DNA from: CBDBLK01 sp965243145
Lineage (GTDB): Bacteria; Bdellovibrionota; Bacteriovoracia; Bacteriovoracales; Bacteriovoracaceae
Assembly (NCBI GenBank): GCA_965243145.1
Contig: CBDEUB010000002.1
Span: 2,542,001-2,606,000 of the forward strand
Reading direction: 5' to 3'
Length of the DNA: 64,000 nt
The first letter of the stretch is position 1; the number at the start of each line of letters is the position of its first letter. The notes beneath the pieces were generated by a model that did no database searches, was not told where the DNA came from, and saw nothing but the letters and a program-made list of their open reading frames with translations. A program made the translations under genes and the position numbers. This document shows positions 23,052 to 30,700 of the stretch, piece by piece.

Positions 23052-23768
23052 ATGCGGTTGAACTGGAAAATGTTGTGGTGCGCGTTGTCGTTTTCCCTCC
23101 TGCTCACTTCTCCCCGCGCCAGTTATGGACTTTTTCGCCCAATTTTCCCCCTCAAATGGGACTCTACCGTCTTTGAAACCGGGGGTATTTCCCTTGCGTT
23201 GAGCGACGAATTATTTGCCAGGTTCCTGCGCGGCCGTCGGGGTCATCGCCCCAATTTGTTTGAAGAAATGATGCTGGCCTGGAACGACGAGGCGGCCGTA
23301 GAGGGGTGGACGCTTTTTCAAATCCCCGCTCCCGTGGTGTCCAATCGGGAGTATGCGGATTGGAGGGATTATGTCAACGACGACGAAATGGGCGTTTACA
23401 TACACAACCAGTGGTTTCCCGATCTCGACCCCAATATTTTGGCGATTACCATTTTTGGCCAAGTCACTCACAATGCCTTCCACGCCGGCATGGCCTGGGG
23501 CCAAATTACCCATGTCGACATTGTGATCAATGGCCGCTATGCCAAGCTCAAGGCCAGACCTACATTTTTTGGCCAAGCTCACGATTTGCGCACGGTGATC
23601 TTGCACGAATTGGGGCATGTCCTGGGGCTTCCCGATATTGGGCGGGGCGATCCAAATTCTGTGATGTTTGGCCGGCCCAATCAGAAGGACTACAAGTGGA
23701 CTCCCACCCGCCAGGATGCGACCGCTTTGAAAGAACACTACCAGGTGATCGAATTGCGCGCCAACTAG
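23052..23768 (+). CDS. Matrixin-like secreted protease with Asp as third metal ligand (3 of 3)
   Basis: A protein of 238 residues with a signal peptide (about 1-24). PNLFEEMMLAWND and DEMGVYIHNQWFP match the paralogues. The active site is TVILHELGHVLGLPDI: the first two His and the Glu are kept, but the third ligand position is Asp, giving HExxHxxGxxD as in snapalysin-type metzincins; DPNSVMF is the Met-turn. It lacks the C-terminal extension of the other two. The start ATG 23052 lies behind GGAGG. Whether it is active with a changed ligand or has altered metal affinity cannot be told from sequence. Confidence 0.82.
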   Translation: MRLNWKMLWCALSFSLLLTSPRASYGLFRPIFPLKWDSTVFETGGISLALSDELFARFLRGRRGHRPNLFEEMMLAWNDEAAVEGWTLFQIPAPVVSNREYADWRDYVNDDEMGVYIHNQWFPDLDPNILAITIFGQVTHNAFHAGMAWGQITHVDIVINGRYAKLKARPTFFGQAHDLRTVILHELGHVLGLPDIGRGDPNSVMFGRPNQKDYKWTPTRQDATALKEHYQVIELRAN

Positions 23769-23782
23769 CACAGTGCGAGCAG

Positions 23783-24427
23783 TTATTTTAAGAGGGAGTA
23801 GTCCAGTTGGCCATCGAAGTAGTGATCGTCTTTTTGGCCGTCCAGGCCCGACCAGTCGATGTCTCTGTCTGGTGAGGGGGGCAAAACTTCATCTTCCAGA
23901 GAAGCAAATTCCTGGGACACCGGCAGTCGGCCCCTGACTTCCGCCCTGGCCAACTGCTGCCCCAGGCGTTCCTGATTTTGTTGCAGGCGCAGTTCTTTGG
24001 CCCCCAGGAGGGTTTTTTGATACTGCTTGAGTTGCTCGCTTTCCAGCTTTTCATTTTGCTTTTTGATGGTTTCGGCAAAGACTCCCAAATGTTTGGATTC
24101 GTCGGTGGTGAGTTTGACTGCGCTGGAGATTTTGAAGGTGGCCACCCCTTGAAGCACCAATTTGCCCTTGTCCACAAAGCGGTAAATCGACCACACCGAG
24201 CGGTTGGGGGCGAGTTTGACCAACATGGCCCGCGCTACCATGCCGCCGGGAAGGGAAATTTTGGCGTGATCTCCCGTTTTAAGGCCAATTTCCGTCCCCT
24301 GATTGATCAGGGCCGTGCGCTTGGAGTTGGAAAACCCCAAAAAGCGGGCCAAAAAAGTGGAGTCGATGTCCAGGGCCAAAATCGGCGCTGAAACCAGGGA
24401 CAATAAAAAAATGACGGTCGTCTTCAT
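23783..24427 (-). CDS. Secreted protein of unknown function
   Basis: A protein of 214 residues with a signal peptide (about 1-18, ending ILALD). The region GLKTGDHAKISLPGGMVARAM (residues 48-68) followed by RSVWSIYRFVDKGKLVLQGV looks like a small beta-rich domain. A strongly charged helical segment (about 115-165, many Gln, Glu and Leu) suggests a coiled coil, and the tail is acidic. It is last in a four-gene operon, overlapping the preceding lipoprotein gene by 4 bp, so it probably works with that lipoprotein in the envelope. I do not recognise the family. Confidence 0.65.
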   Translation of the reverse strand: MKTTVIFLLSLVSAPILALDIDSTFLARFLGFSNSKRTALINQGTEIGLKTGDHAKISLPGGMVARAMLVKLAPNRSVWSIYRFVDKGKLVLQGVATFKISSAVKLTTDESKHLGVFAETIKKQNEKLESEQLKQYQKTLLGAKELRLQQNQERLGQQLARAEVRGRLPVSQEFASLEDEVLPPSPDRDIDWSGLDGQKDDHYFDGQLDYSLLK

Positions 24428-24879
24428 TGCCGGTTATTGATGCTGACAACTTTGCCGGCATATCCGGTGACTTTGACTTTGATCAGTTTGTAAAAGGGAT
24501 TCCAATGACTCTCTTCCACGACATACTGGGGATTGACCAGAACATCGGCCTCGCTGCCTCTGAGGGCGTTGTAGGCCGCCGCCGCCTTGACGCTTTGAAC
24601 TTTGCTCAAAAAAGAAAAGAATCCGGGACTGTTGCCGTTAAAGCGAACCTGGTCGATAAACTTGTTGTCACCCTTGACCCGCAGAAGGTGCAAGAAATAT
24701 CCCCCGGAGGCGTAGCCGGCCAGTTTTCTGGTCATGTCCACATCAACCCGCGCGGCCATGGGAGCGTCGATGGTGAGGTTGACCGATTGGTTGACATAGG
24801 ATTTGTTGATGGTCGAGCAGGATATGGGCAGGCCAATGGCAACCGCCCACACTGTGGCCTTTAAAACACTACTGATCAT
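24424..24879 (-). CDS. Small lipoprotein of unknown function
   Basis: A protein of 151 residues with a lipobox LPISC, so mature from Cys21. The body contains VKAAAAYNALRGSEADVLVNPQYVVEESHW and ends with VKVTGYAGKVVSI, a pattern found in several uncharacterised envelope lipoproteins in which a run of small strands ends in a VTGYPA-like turn. It lies between gshB (19 bp upstream) and the secreted-protein gene downstream (4-bp overlap). Role unknown; the operon context points to the cell envelope. Confidence 0.68.
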   Translation of the reverse strand: MISSVLKATVWAVAIGLPISCSTINKSYVNQSVNLTIDAPMAARVDVDMTRKLAGYASGGYFLHLLRVKGDNKFIDQVRFNGNSPGFFSFLSKVQSVKAAAAYNALRGSEADVLVNPQYVVEESHWNPFYKLIKVKVTGYAGKVVSINNRQ

Positions 24880-24898
24880 GAACCCTCCCTTGTTCTCT

Positions 24899-25879
24899 TT
24901 AATTGTCTAAAGAGGCCCGCAACTCTGTCAAGATTGGCAGGGCCAAATTGTGCCCGCAGGCCTCACTCACCTCGACCAACAGGCCAGGACAGGTGATATT
25001 GATCTCTTGCACCCGTCCTGCCAGCAGATCGAAGGCCACCCATTCAATTCCCTGGGGGGACAGTTCCCGGCAAATGTCCCGGCACTGGCGCAATTCCCCT
25101 TCAGAAGGGTTGTGGCCCTCATAACTGGCCCCGCGGGCGATATTGGAGAGGAATCCCCCGCGCGGGGGAATTTTGAGGATGGAACCCAGGTGCTTGCCGG
25201 CAAAGAAGAGACTGCGCACTTCTCCGCTCTCTATTTCCGGCAGGAAAGGTTGGGCCACGACTGGGCCTGAGCACTCTTTAACTTTGTCTGCAAAACGCTG
25301 TTTGAGTTGTTCGGGGGCAAGCTCTGCACTCAGTTTTTCCACCCCCAGGCCCTGAAACAAGTCCAGCGGTTTTAAAACCAGGCCCAAGCGGGATTTTTTG
25401 GCCTGCTCAGTGGCAAATGTTTGGAAACGGGATGGGGAAGTGCCGACAAAGCTGTCCACCGCATGGGGCCTTTGATAGGCCGCCATTTTTTCATTGTTGA
25501 GTAAGAGGCCTTGTGGGCCATTGAGTATGTGCACACCGTAGCGCTTTTGCAAGGCCTGTAACATCCACAAATAGCGCAAGTAGCGGGTGTCAAAGGGCGG
25601 GTCGAGGCGCGTGTGCAGGCAGCAGTTTTGGCCCAAATGGAGAGTGCGTCTCTCTTTGAGTTCCACCCTCTCCAAGTAAAAACTCCCCTTGGCCAAGCGG
25701 GCATCAAAACTCCAAACTGCAAAGCGGGGGGCCTCTTCTCCGTTGGTAAAATACAGGTCTTCCTCAAAGAGAAAATAGGTCTCTTCCCCCTCTGCTTGCA
25801 AAGTGGCCGCCAGGAGCATGGTGCTGTCTTTGGCCACTTCCAGTTTGTCCAGGGGGTCGATCAACAAAATATGGATCAT
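24899..25879 (-). CDS. gshB: Glutathione synthetase (ATP-grasp)
   Basis: A protein of 326 residues, near E. coli GshB (316). The N-terminal part has the IDPL..KDST motif and RLDPPFDTRYLRYLWMLQ, matching the RKDPPFD element that identifies prokaryotic glutathione synthetases. The ATP-grasp part follows: VLKPLDLFQGLGV, GEVRSLFFAGKHLG, IPPRGGFLSNIARG and, at the end, GIEWVAFDLLAG with INITCPGLLVE in place of the usual EINVTSPTG. It joins glycine to gamma-glutamylcysteine. No gshA is in the window. ATG 25879 abuts the stop of the aminopeptidase gene, so the genes are co-transcribed. Replacement of the usual Ser by Cys in NITCPG is a small oddity. Confidence 0.85.
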   Translation of the reverse strand: MIHILLIDPLDKLEVAKDSTMLLAATLQAEGEETYFLFEEDLYFTNGEEAPRFAVWSFDARLAKGSFYLERVELKERRTLHLGQNCCLHTRLDPPFDTRYLRYLWMLQALQKRYGVHILNGPQGLLLNNEKMAAYQRPHAVDSFVGTSPSRFQTFATEQAKKSRLGLVLKPLDLFQGLGVEKLSAELAPEQLKQRFADKVKECSGPVVAQPFLPEIESGEVRSLFFAGKHLGSILKIPPRGGFLSNIARGASYEGHNPSEGELRQCRDICRELSPQGIEWVAFDLLAGRVQEINITCPGLLVEVSEACGHNLALPILTELRASLDN

Positions 25880-26926
25880 CTACTTTCCAACACGCAGGAG
25901 AAAATCGGCAAAAGGCCCCTTCTTTCCCCCCTTTTGGTACTCCTGATAGCGGCGTTCAATGTGGTGAAAAAAATCGCGCAATTCCAATTGGAGTTTCTCC
26001 CGTAAGGAAGAGATACTATTTTGTTCGCTCTGGTAAGTCAAGAAGGCCGCCAGTGAGGCGTTGTTCCACCGGCGCTCCAGGGGAAAACAACGGACAAGGT
26101 TCAGTTCGCCACACACCTTTCTGATTTGCGGAAAAAAAGTTTGATCCAAAAACTGTTGGCGCAACTGTTGCGCATCTTTTGGTGTAAGGGCCGTGTGTTG
26201 GAGGTAGCGGGCGTTGAGTTTGTTGGCCAGTTTGGCCACCTCTACCGATAGTTTCTGCCGCTGGCGGCGCTTGGTTTGGCGCTCCAGTTTTTGTTGGGGG
26301 TTCAGTTGAAAATACTCTGCCACCATTTCTTGGGAGAAATAGTTGGCCAGGTTTTCGTTGAGTTCGACTTCCCCCTTGGCAAAAAAGAGGGTGTGAAAAA
26401 GCTCGTGAAAGACCAGCTCGGCCAGGGCGTAGTCGCCGTATTGAAAAAAACTGGACAGGATGCGATCGTTAAAATACCCCAAGGTCGAATAGGCGTGCAC
26501 CGGGCGCACATAGGTCTCCCAGTTGTCCGCTTGCAGTTTGGAGGCGTGGGCGCGCGCTTTTTTCTGGTCAAAAAAACCCAGATAGGGGAAACACCCCGCC
26601 ACCGGAAAACATTCCCGGCGCGCCTCTATGCGATCAAAGGGCGAGGCCACCACCAAATAGCTAACCGCCTTTTGCTCTAAAAAAATGACCTTGGAATAAA
26701 TCGCCGTGGGTTCCTTTTTCCAATAGCGATAAAAATGTTCTTTGGCCTTTTGAATGTGGCGGATTTTGCTCTTGTCACCCTCGCTGATTTTGGGATCGGC
26801 CAGAACCTCTTGCAGGTGGTTCCCGCCGGTGATGAGCCGCAGTTGGCCCCATCCTTGGTCCAGCAGGTAACTGGTGTGGATGCAGCTACTACACGCTATG
26901 GCCAAAAATAACAATGCTGTCATCAT
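25880..26926 (-). CDS. Predicted aminopeptidase lipoprotein (Aminopep family, PF10023-like)
   Basis: A protein of 348 residues from ATG 26926, chosen because AAAGGAG precedes it and the signal peptide then starts MMTALLFLAIAC, a lipobox. Family features are strong: ECFPVAGCFPYLGFFD, HAYSTLGYFNDRILSSFF and LVFHELFHTLFF with the HExxH zinc motif, then ELNENLANY with the downstream Glu ligand. The C-terminal half is helical and charged. It is the first gene of a four-gene operon with gshB and two small envelope genes. Actual substrate unknown; the family is annotated as aminopeptidase from sequence. Confidence 0.82.
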   Translation of the reverse strand: MMTALLFLAIACSSCIHTSYLLDQGWGQLRLITGGNHLQEVLADPKISEGDKSKIRHIQKAKEHFYRYWKKEPTAIYSKVIFLEQKAVSYLVVASPFDRIEARRECFPVAGCFPYLGFFDQKKARAHASKLQADNWETYVRPVHAYSTLGYFNDRILSSFFQYGDYALAELVFHELFHTLFFAKGEVELNENLANYFSQEMVAEYFQLNPQQKLERQTKRRQRQKLSVEVAKLANKLNARYLQHTALTPKDAQQLRQQFLDQTFFPQIRKVCGELNLVRCFPLERRWNNASLAAFLTYQSEQNSISSLREKLQLELRDFFHHIERRYQEYQKGGKKGPFADFLLRVGK

Positions 26927-26983
26927 TTCGACTCCTTTTGTTAAAAAATTAGCGGCCTTGAGTGTAAATGACAACGAAACGAC

Positions 26984-27013
26984 TTGACTTCTTGCTAGAA
27001 AGGGGGATATAAA
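26984..27013 (+). promoter_or_regulatory. Promoter of the TIR-caspase operon
   Basis: TTGACT at 26984-26989, 18-nt spacer, TATAAA at 27008-27013, with AGGAG at 27031-27035 before the ATG at 27045. It lies in the gap to the divergent aminopeptidase gene. Confidence 0.65.
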
Positions 27014-27044
27014 ACTACGGAGAATACACTAGGAGAATTAAAAA

Positions 27045-27455
27045 ATGAATCTTCCCAGAACATTTATCAGTTTTGATTTTGATCATAATAAACAGGAAAA
27101 AGATCTTTTTGTAGGTCAAGCAAGAAATTCCAGGACTCCATTTGAAATAGCCGATTGGTCATCTAAATATTCTTTACCTCAATCACAATGGGAAAAAAGA
27201 ATAAAAGAAAAGATTAATAAATGCAATTTAATGATTGTTTTGGTTGGCAAAAACATGTATAATGCTCACGGAGTCAACAAGGAAATTAAAATGGCAGAGG
27301 AACAAGATGTGCCTTTTTTTGGAGTCTATGTCGATGGGTCTAATCAGTATTTTGATTTACCCACAAGCTTACCGGAAAACAGAATTATTTTTTGGAATTG
27401 GAACAATATTGCCGAGGCCATCTCTCAAATGATGAAGGAAGGAAAAAACCGATGA
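27045..27455 (+). CDS. TIR-like (DUF1863/ThsB-type) signalling protein
   Basis: A protein of 136 residues that is almost all one domain. RTFISFDFDHNKQEKDL is the first strand and loop of a TIR-like fold (compare FISYHHEDD of DUF1863). IADWSSKY, then WEKRIKEKINKCNLMIVLVGKNMY, and GVNKEIKMAEEQDVPFFGVYV follow in the family order; Glu80 in NKEIKMA stands where the catalytic Glu of NADase TIR domains lies. Such proteins sense phage infection and make a cyclic ADP-ribose-type messenger from NAD. The stop overlaps the start of the caspase-like gene (ATGA), so the two are a unit. Base composition is far more AT-rich than the surroundings, a sign of transfer. Confidence 0.85.
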   Translation: MNLPRTFISFDFDHNKQEKDLFVGQARNSRTPFEIADWSSKYSLPQSQWEKRIKEKINKCNLMIVLVGKNMYNAHGVNKEIKMAEEQDVPFFGVYVDGSNQYFDLPTSLPENRIIFWNWNNIAEAISQMMKEGKNR

Positions 27456-28399
27456 ATCGAGCACTTATCGTTGGAATTGACGATTATCGTCATGCTCCTC
27501 TCAAAAGCTGTATCAAAGATGCAAAAAATATTGCAGCATTAATTTCGACGAATGAAGACGGGAGTCCTAACTTTGGTTCCAAAATAATAACTTCGGATGA
27601 AGTAGAGGTTACGAGAGGTTTTTTGAAGGAATCTATAACTCATTTATTTAAAGATGATGCTGACAAGGCCTTTTTTTATTTTTCTGGCCATGGAACTTCA
27701 AATATTTTGGGAGGATATTTAGTAACTCAAGATGCAAATCAGTACGATGAAGGAGTGTCCATGAACGACCTCCTCGAACTTGCCAATGAATCAAGAGTTA
27801 AAGAGTGTATTTTAATGTTGGATTGTTGTTTTAGTGGGAATCTTGGTTCTTTACCTGCTGTAAAGGATAATTGGGCATCACTCAGGGAAGGAATTACTAT
27901 ATTGACCGCAAGTCGATCAACTCAAGTTTCTATAGAAGGGTTTGACGGTGGACTTTTTACTACGCTTGTGTGTGATGCTTTAAGAGGTAGTGCTGCGGAT
28001 TTGATTGGAACTGTCACTACTGCAAGTATTTACTCCCATGTTGAACCCATTTTTGGAGCATGGGAACAACGGCCTTTATTTAAAACACATGTTTCTCGGC
28101 CAACTCCGATTCGTTTTTGCAAACCACAAATTACACGAGAGACTTTGAGAGAATTACCCATCTTATTTTCAAACCCAGAACAAGAACACAATCTTGATAA
28201 AACTTATGAACCAGAAGAGGAACCTAAAGGGCATAAAAATGAGAAGATTTTTGGAAAACTACAGGATTATTGTAGGAATGGCCTAGTTAGACCAAATGGA
28301 GAGGAACACATGTATTTTGCAGCTATAAATAATAAAAGTTGTAGTTTAACACCTAAAGGACGCTTCTATTGGAATTTGGCCAAATCTGGAAAGATTTAA
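27452..28399 (+). CDS. Caspase-like (peptidase C14) effector protease
   Basis: A protein of 315 residues from ATG 27452. The N-terminal caspase domain is clear: RALIVGIDDYRHAPLKSCIKD, the catalytic His80 in FYFSGHGT, and LDCCFSG with the catalytic Cys126 (DxCxSG pattern). ITILTASRSTQ and GGLFTTLVCDAL follow as in bacterial orthocaspases. The last 100 residues are a separate acidic-then-basic part that could bind a ligand or partner. A TIR protein beside a caspase-like protease is the published make-up of type IV Thoeris, where a TIR-made nucleotide activates the protease, which then degrades cell proteins. Its stop codon overlaps that of the convergent outer-membrane-protein gene. Confidence 0.87.
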   Translation: MNRALIVGIDDYRHAPLKSCIKDAKNIAALISTNEDGSPNFGSKIITSDEVEVTRGFLKESITHLFKDDADKAFFYFSGHGTSNILGGYLVTQDANQYDEGVSMNDLLELANESRVKECILMLDCCFSGNLGSLPAVKDNWASLREGITILTASRSTQVSIEGFDGGLFTTLVCDALRGSAADLIGTVTTASIYSHVEPIFGAWEQRPLFKTHVSRPTPIRFCKPQITRETLRELPILFSNPEQEHNLDKTYEPEEEPKGHKNEKIFGKLQDYCRNGLVRPNGEEHMYFAAINNKSCSLTPKGRFYWNLAKSGKI

Positions 28400-29022
28400 A
28401 AAACCCACGCCAGGCCCACCATATACTTGATATTGTCTTGGGCCTCATCGAATTTGAAGGCCTCAAAGATGGTGTTGAGGGAACCGCGCAGAGACAGGCC
28501 CCGGGTGAGGCGCAGGTTGAGGGCCAAAGTTCCAAACACCGAGTCGTAGCGTTTTTTGGAAGTGGGGCCGCTGACTTTGAAAGTAGTGCCGGAAGTGTTG
28601 TTGACCAGGTCGAGATCGGTTTTATCGCTCTCCGAGCGGCGGGCATAACCCAACGAGAAACTCGGCCTCACGCGCGCCCGCCGGGAGGCCAGGGCCTGGC
28701 GCAATCCGATTCCGTGAGTGTGGACGAAAATCTGATTTTTGGATCCGGTGACATTGTAGACGCTATCGACGGAAAGCACTTTTTTTTCGGTGGACACGGT
28801 TGCCGACTGGGAATAATTGATTTCCAAGGCAGTGTAGTTAAACATATAAAACGCCACCGAGGTGCGGATGTGTTCGGCCTCGATGCGGTTTTGACGATTC
28901 TGTCCGTACTTGGTGCGATCAAACCCGTAGTCGGCGCTCAATTCGGTCATCATGGCGCTGACCTGGCCACAGGCCAAAACTCCCAAAGAGGCACTCGCAA
29001 AAAATCGCCAGAAATGAGGCAT
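28396..29022 (-). CDS. Outer-membrane beta-barrel protein
   Basis: A protein of 208 residues with a signal peptide (about 1-23, ending QVSA). The mature part is a series of alternating strands with many Tyr, Asn and Ser, for example VAFYMFNYTALEINYSQSA and RPSFSLGYARRSES, and it ends GLAWVF with the terminal Phe of BAM substrates. It fits a small 8- to 10-strand barrel. Function unknown. Its 3' end meets the caspase-like gene tail to tail with a 4-bp overlap, so the defence genes were inserted without leaving a gap. Confidence 0.72.
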   Translation of the reverse strand: MPHFWRFFASASLGVLACGQVSAMMTELSADYGFDRTKYGQNRQNRIEAEHIRTSVAFYMFNYTALEINYSQSATVSTEKKVLSVDSVYNVTGSKNQIFVHTHGIGLRQALASRRARVRPSFSLGYARRSESDKTDLDLVNNTSGTTFKVSGPTSKKRYDSVFGTLALNLRLTRGLSLRGSLNTIFEAFKFDEAQDNIKYMVGLAWVF

Positions 29023-29085
29023 GACAATTTATTTTAAGCGGAAAACGGGGAGAAAAGCAGAGGGCAAAAAGTGACTAGAACGGGG

Positions 29086-30468
29086 TCAGTAGCGCGGGGC
29101 CGCTGGCGGTATCCGCCGCCCCCAATGGCGCACAATCCTCCCCTGGCAACTCAGGGCGGATGCCTGGGTGATTTCCACTTCCACCCAGTGCCACAACAAA
29201 TTTTGCCCCTCCCGTTGGGGGAGGAAGTGCACCAGGCGGTTGTCGTTGGTGCGCCCCTTCCAGCGCAAAATGCCCTTCATATTCCCCTGTCCCTCGACTA
29301 AGACGGTAAATTTTTGCCCCACCAGGTGCGCACGCAATTTCGCCTGGATGGCGAGTTGGTGGGCCTGGAGTTTTCTCAAGCGCTCGCGGCGAACCTCGCC
29401 GCTCAAAGAGTCCCGCATTTTGGCGGCGCGGGTTTGGGGCCGCAGGGAATAGGCATAGGAATAAATAAAATCGAACTGGGCGGCGTCGAGGAGATCGAGG
29501 GTTTTCTGGTATTCGTCCTCTGTCTCCTCCACAAAACCCACGATAATGTCACTGGAGAGCACGATGCGCGGATTGGCCGAGCGCAATTTTTCTAAGAGTC
29601 CCAAATAGTGTTCGACGCTGTATTCCCGGTGCATGCGCGCGAGCACATCGTTTGATCCCGATTGTACCGGCAGGTGCAGGTGGCGCGAAAGTTTTTTGGC
29701 CTGCCCGTGCACGGTGATCAGTTCATCGCTCACATCGTAGGGGTGACTGGTGGTGTAGCGGATGAGTTCCAGGCCACTCACACGATCCAAATCGGTGATC
29801 AAACTGGCCAAACTCTCCCCGTTTTCCTTGCCATAGGAATTGACATTTTGGCCCAGTAGAGTGATCTCCTGGATGCCCTGGTACTCCACCAGTTTGCGCA
29901 CATCGTCCACCACTTCCCGTTGGCGGCGGGAGCGCTCTTTGCCACGGGTGTAGGGAACCACGCAATAAGTGCAGTATTTATTGCAGCCTTTGATGATATT
30001 CACCAGGGCCTGGGGAGAGTGGGCGGTGATTTTGGTGTCGATGGAAAAATTTTCACTGCGATCCCAGGCGGTGACGCTAAATCCCCGCTCTCCGGCGTAA
30101 GAGCGGAAGACGATTTCGTTGATGGTGTCGATGACATCGGTGCCATAAACAAAGTCCAGGTAACGGTATTTTTTCAACAGCGCCTTGGCCTCCATTTGGG
30201 CCACGCACCCCCCCACTCCCACTTTGAGTTCTGGCCGTTCCCGCTTGGCGCGCTTCATTTCCCCCAGTTGGGAATAAAATTTTTGGTTGGAGAGGTCGCG
30301 GATGGCGCAGGTGTTGAATAGGGCCAAATCCGCGGCCTCGCGGTCATCGGTGGGGGAGAAGTTGAGGCCCTTGAGGTGGGCCAAGACCCGCTCGCTGTCG
30401 TGGTGGTTCGTTTGGCAGCCGAAGGTTTTGATCCACACTTTGCGCGGGGGAAAAGTAAGCTCTCCCAT
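29086..30468 (-). CDS. miaB: tRNA-2-methylthio-N6-dimethylallyladenosine synthase
   Basis: A radical-SAM methylthiotransferase of 460 residues that modifies A37 of tRNAs. The N-terminal UPF0004 domain starts KVWIKTFGCQTNHHDSERV, with Cys residues for the auxiliary 4Fe-4S cluster. IKGCNKYCTYCVVPYTRGKE holds the CxxxCxxC of the radical-SAM cluster. HLPVQSGSNDVLARMHREY and SSDIIVGFVEETEDEY are family marks, and a TRAM domain ends the protein. The frame is open further upstream to about 30708 but there runs through the palindromic element at 30531-30657; ATG 30468, behind CAGGTG, matches the family start, so the longer version is rejected. Confidence 0.93.
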   Translation of the reverse strand: MGELTFPPRKVWIKTFGCQTNHHDSERVLAHLKGLNFSPTDDREAADLALFNTCAIRDLSNQKFYSQLGEMKRAKRERPELKVGVGGCVAQMEAKALLKKYRYLDFVYGTDVIDTINEIVFRSYAGERGFSVTAWDRSENFSIDTKITAHSPQALVNIIKGCNKYCTYCVVPYTRGKERSRRQREVVDDVRKLVEYQGIQEITLLGQNVNSYGKENGESLASLITDLDRVSGLELIRYTTSHPYDVSDELITVHGQAKKLSRHLHLPVQSGSNDVLARMHREYSVEHYLGLLEKLRSANPRIVLSSDIIVGFVEETEDEYQKTLDLLDAAQFDFIYSYAYSLRPQTRAAKMRDSLSGEVRRERLRKLQAHQLAIQAKLRAHLVGQKFTVLVEGQGNMKGILRWKGRTNDNRLVHFLPQREGQNLLWHWVEVEITQASALSCQGRIVRHWGRRIPPAAPRY

Positions 30469-30530
30469 GCGCACCTGGTTCCCGCGGCGCTGTTCCCGCA
30501 CATTTAATCGACGCACTCCCAACCCCGTTG

Positions 30531-30657
30531 GTAACTGCTCACACTTCAGGCCATCTTGTGACTCAGCTTCGCCATCGCTCCTTGCAGCGTACTCTTGGTA
30601 CGCCTCAGTCGCTCTGTCTCGCTTCATCCCAATCTGACCTAAATTGTGAACAGTTAC
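30531..30657. repeat. Dispersed palindromic element, copy B
   Basis: This 127-bp copy lies between rho and miaB, in opposite orientation to copy A (648-767). Ends GTAACTGCTCACA (30531-30543) and TGTGAACAGTTAC (30645-30657) are inverted repeats with one mismatch. The central hairpin stem CGTAC/GTACG has paired changes relative to copy A. Confidence 0.82.
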
Positions 30658-30700
30658 CTTGCTTTTATCAAAGTTTTTAGTTTGAGTGTGGGCCGTTATA

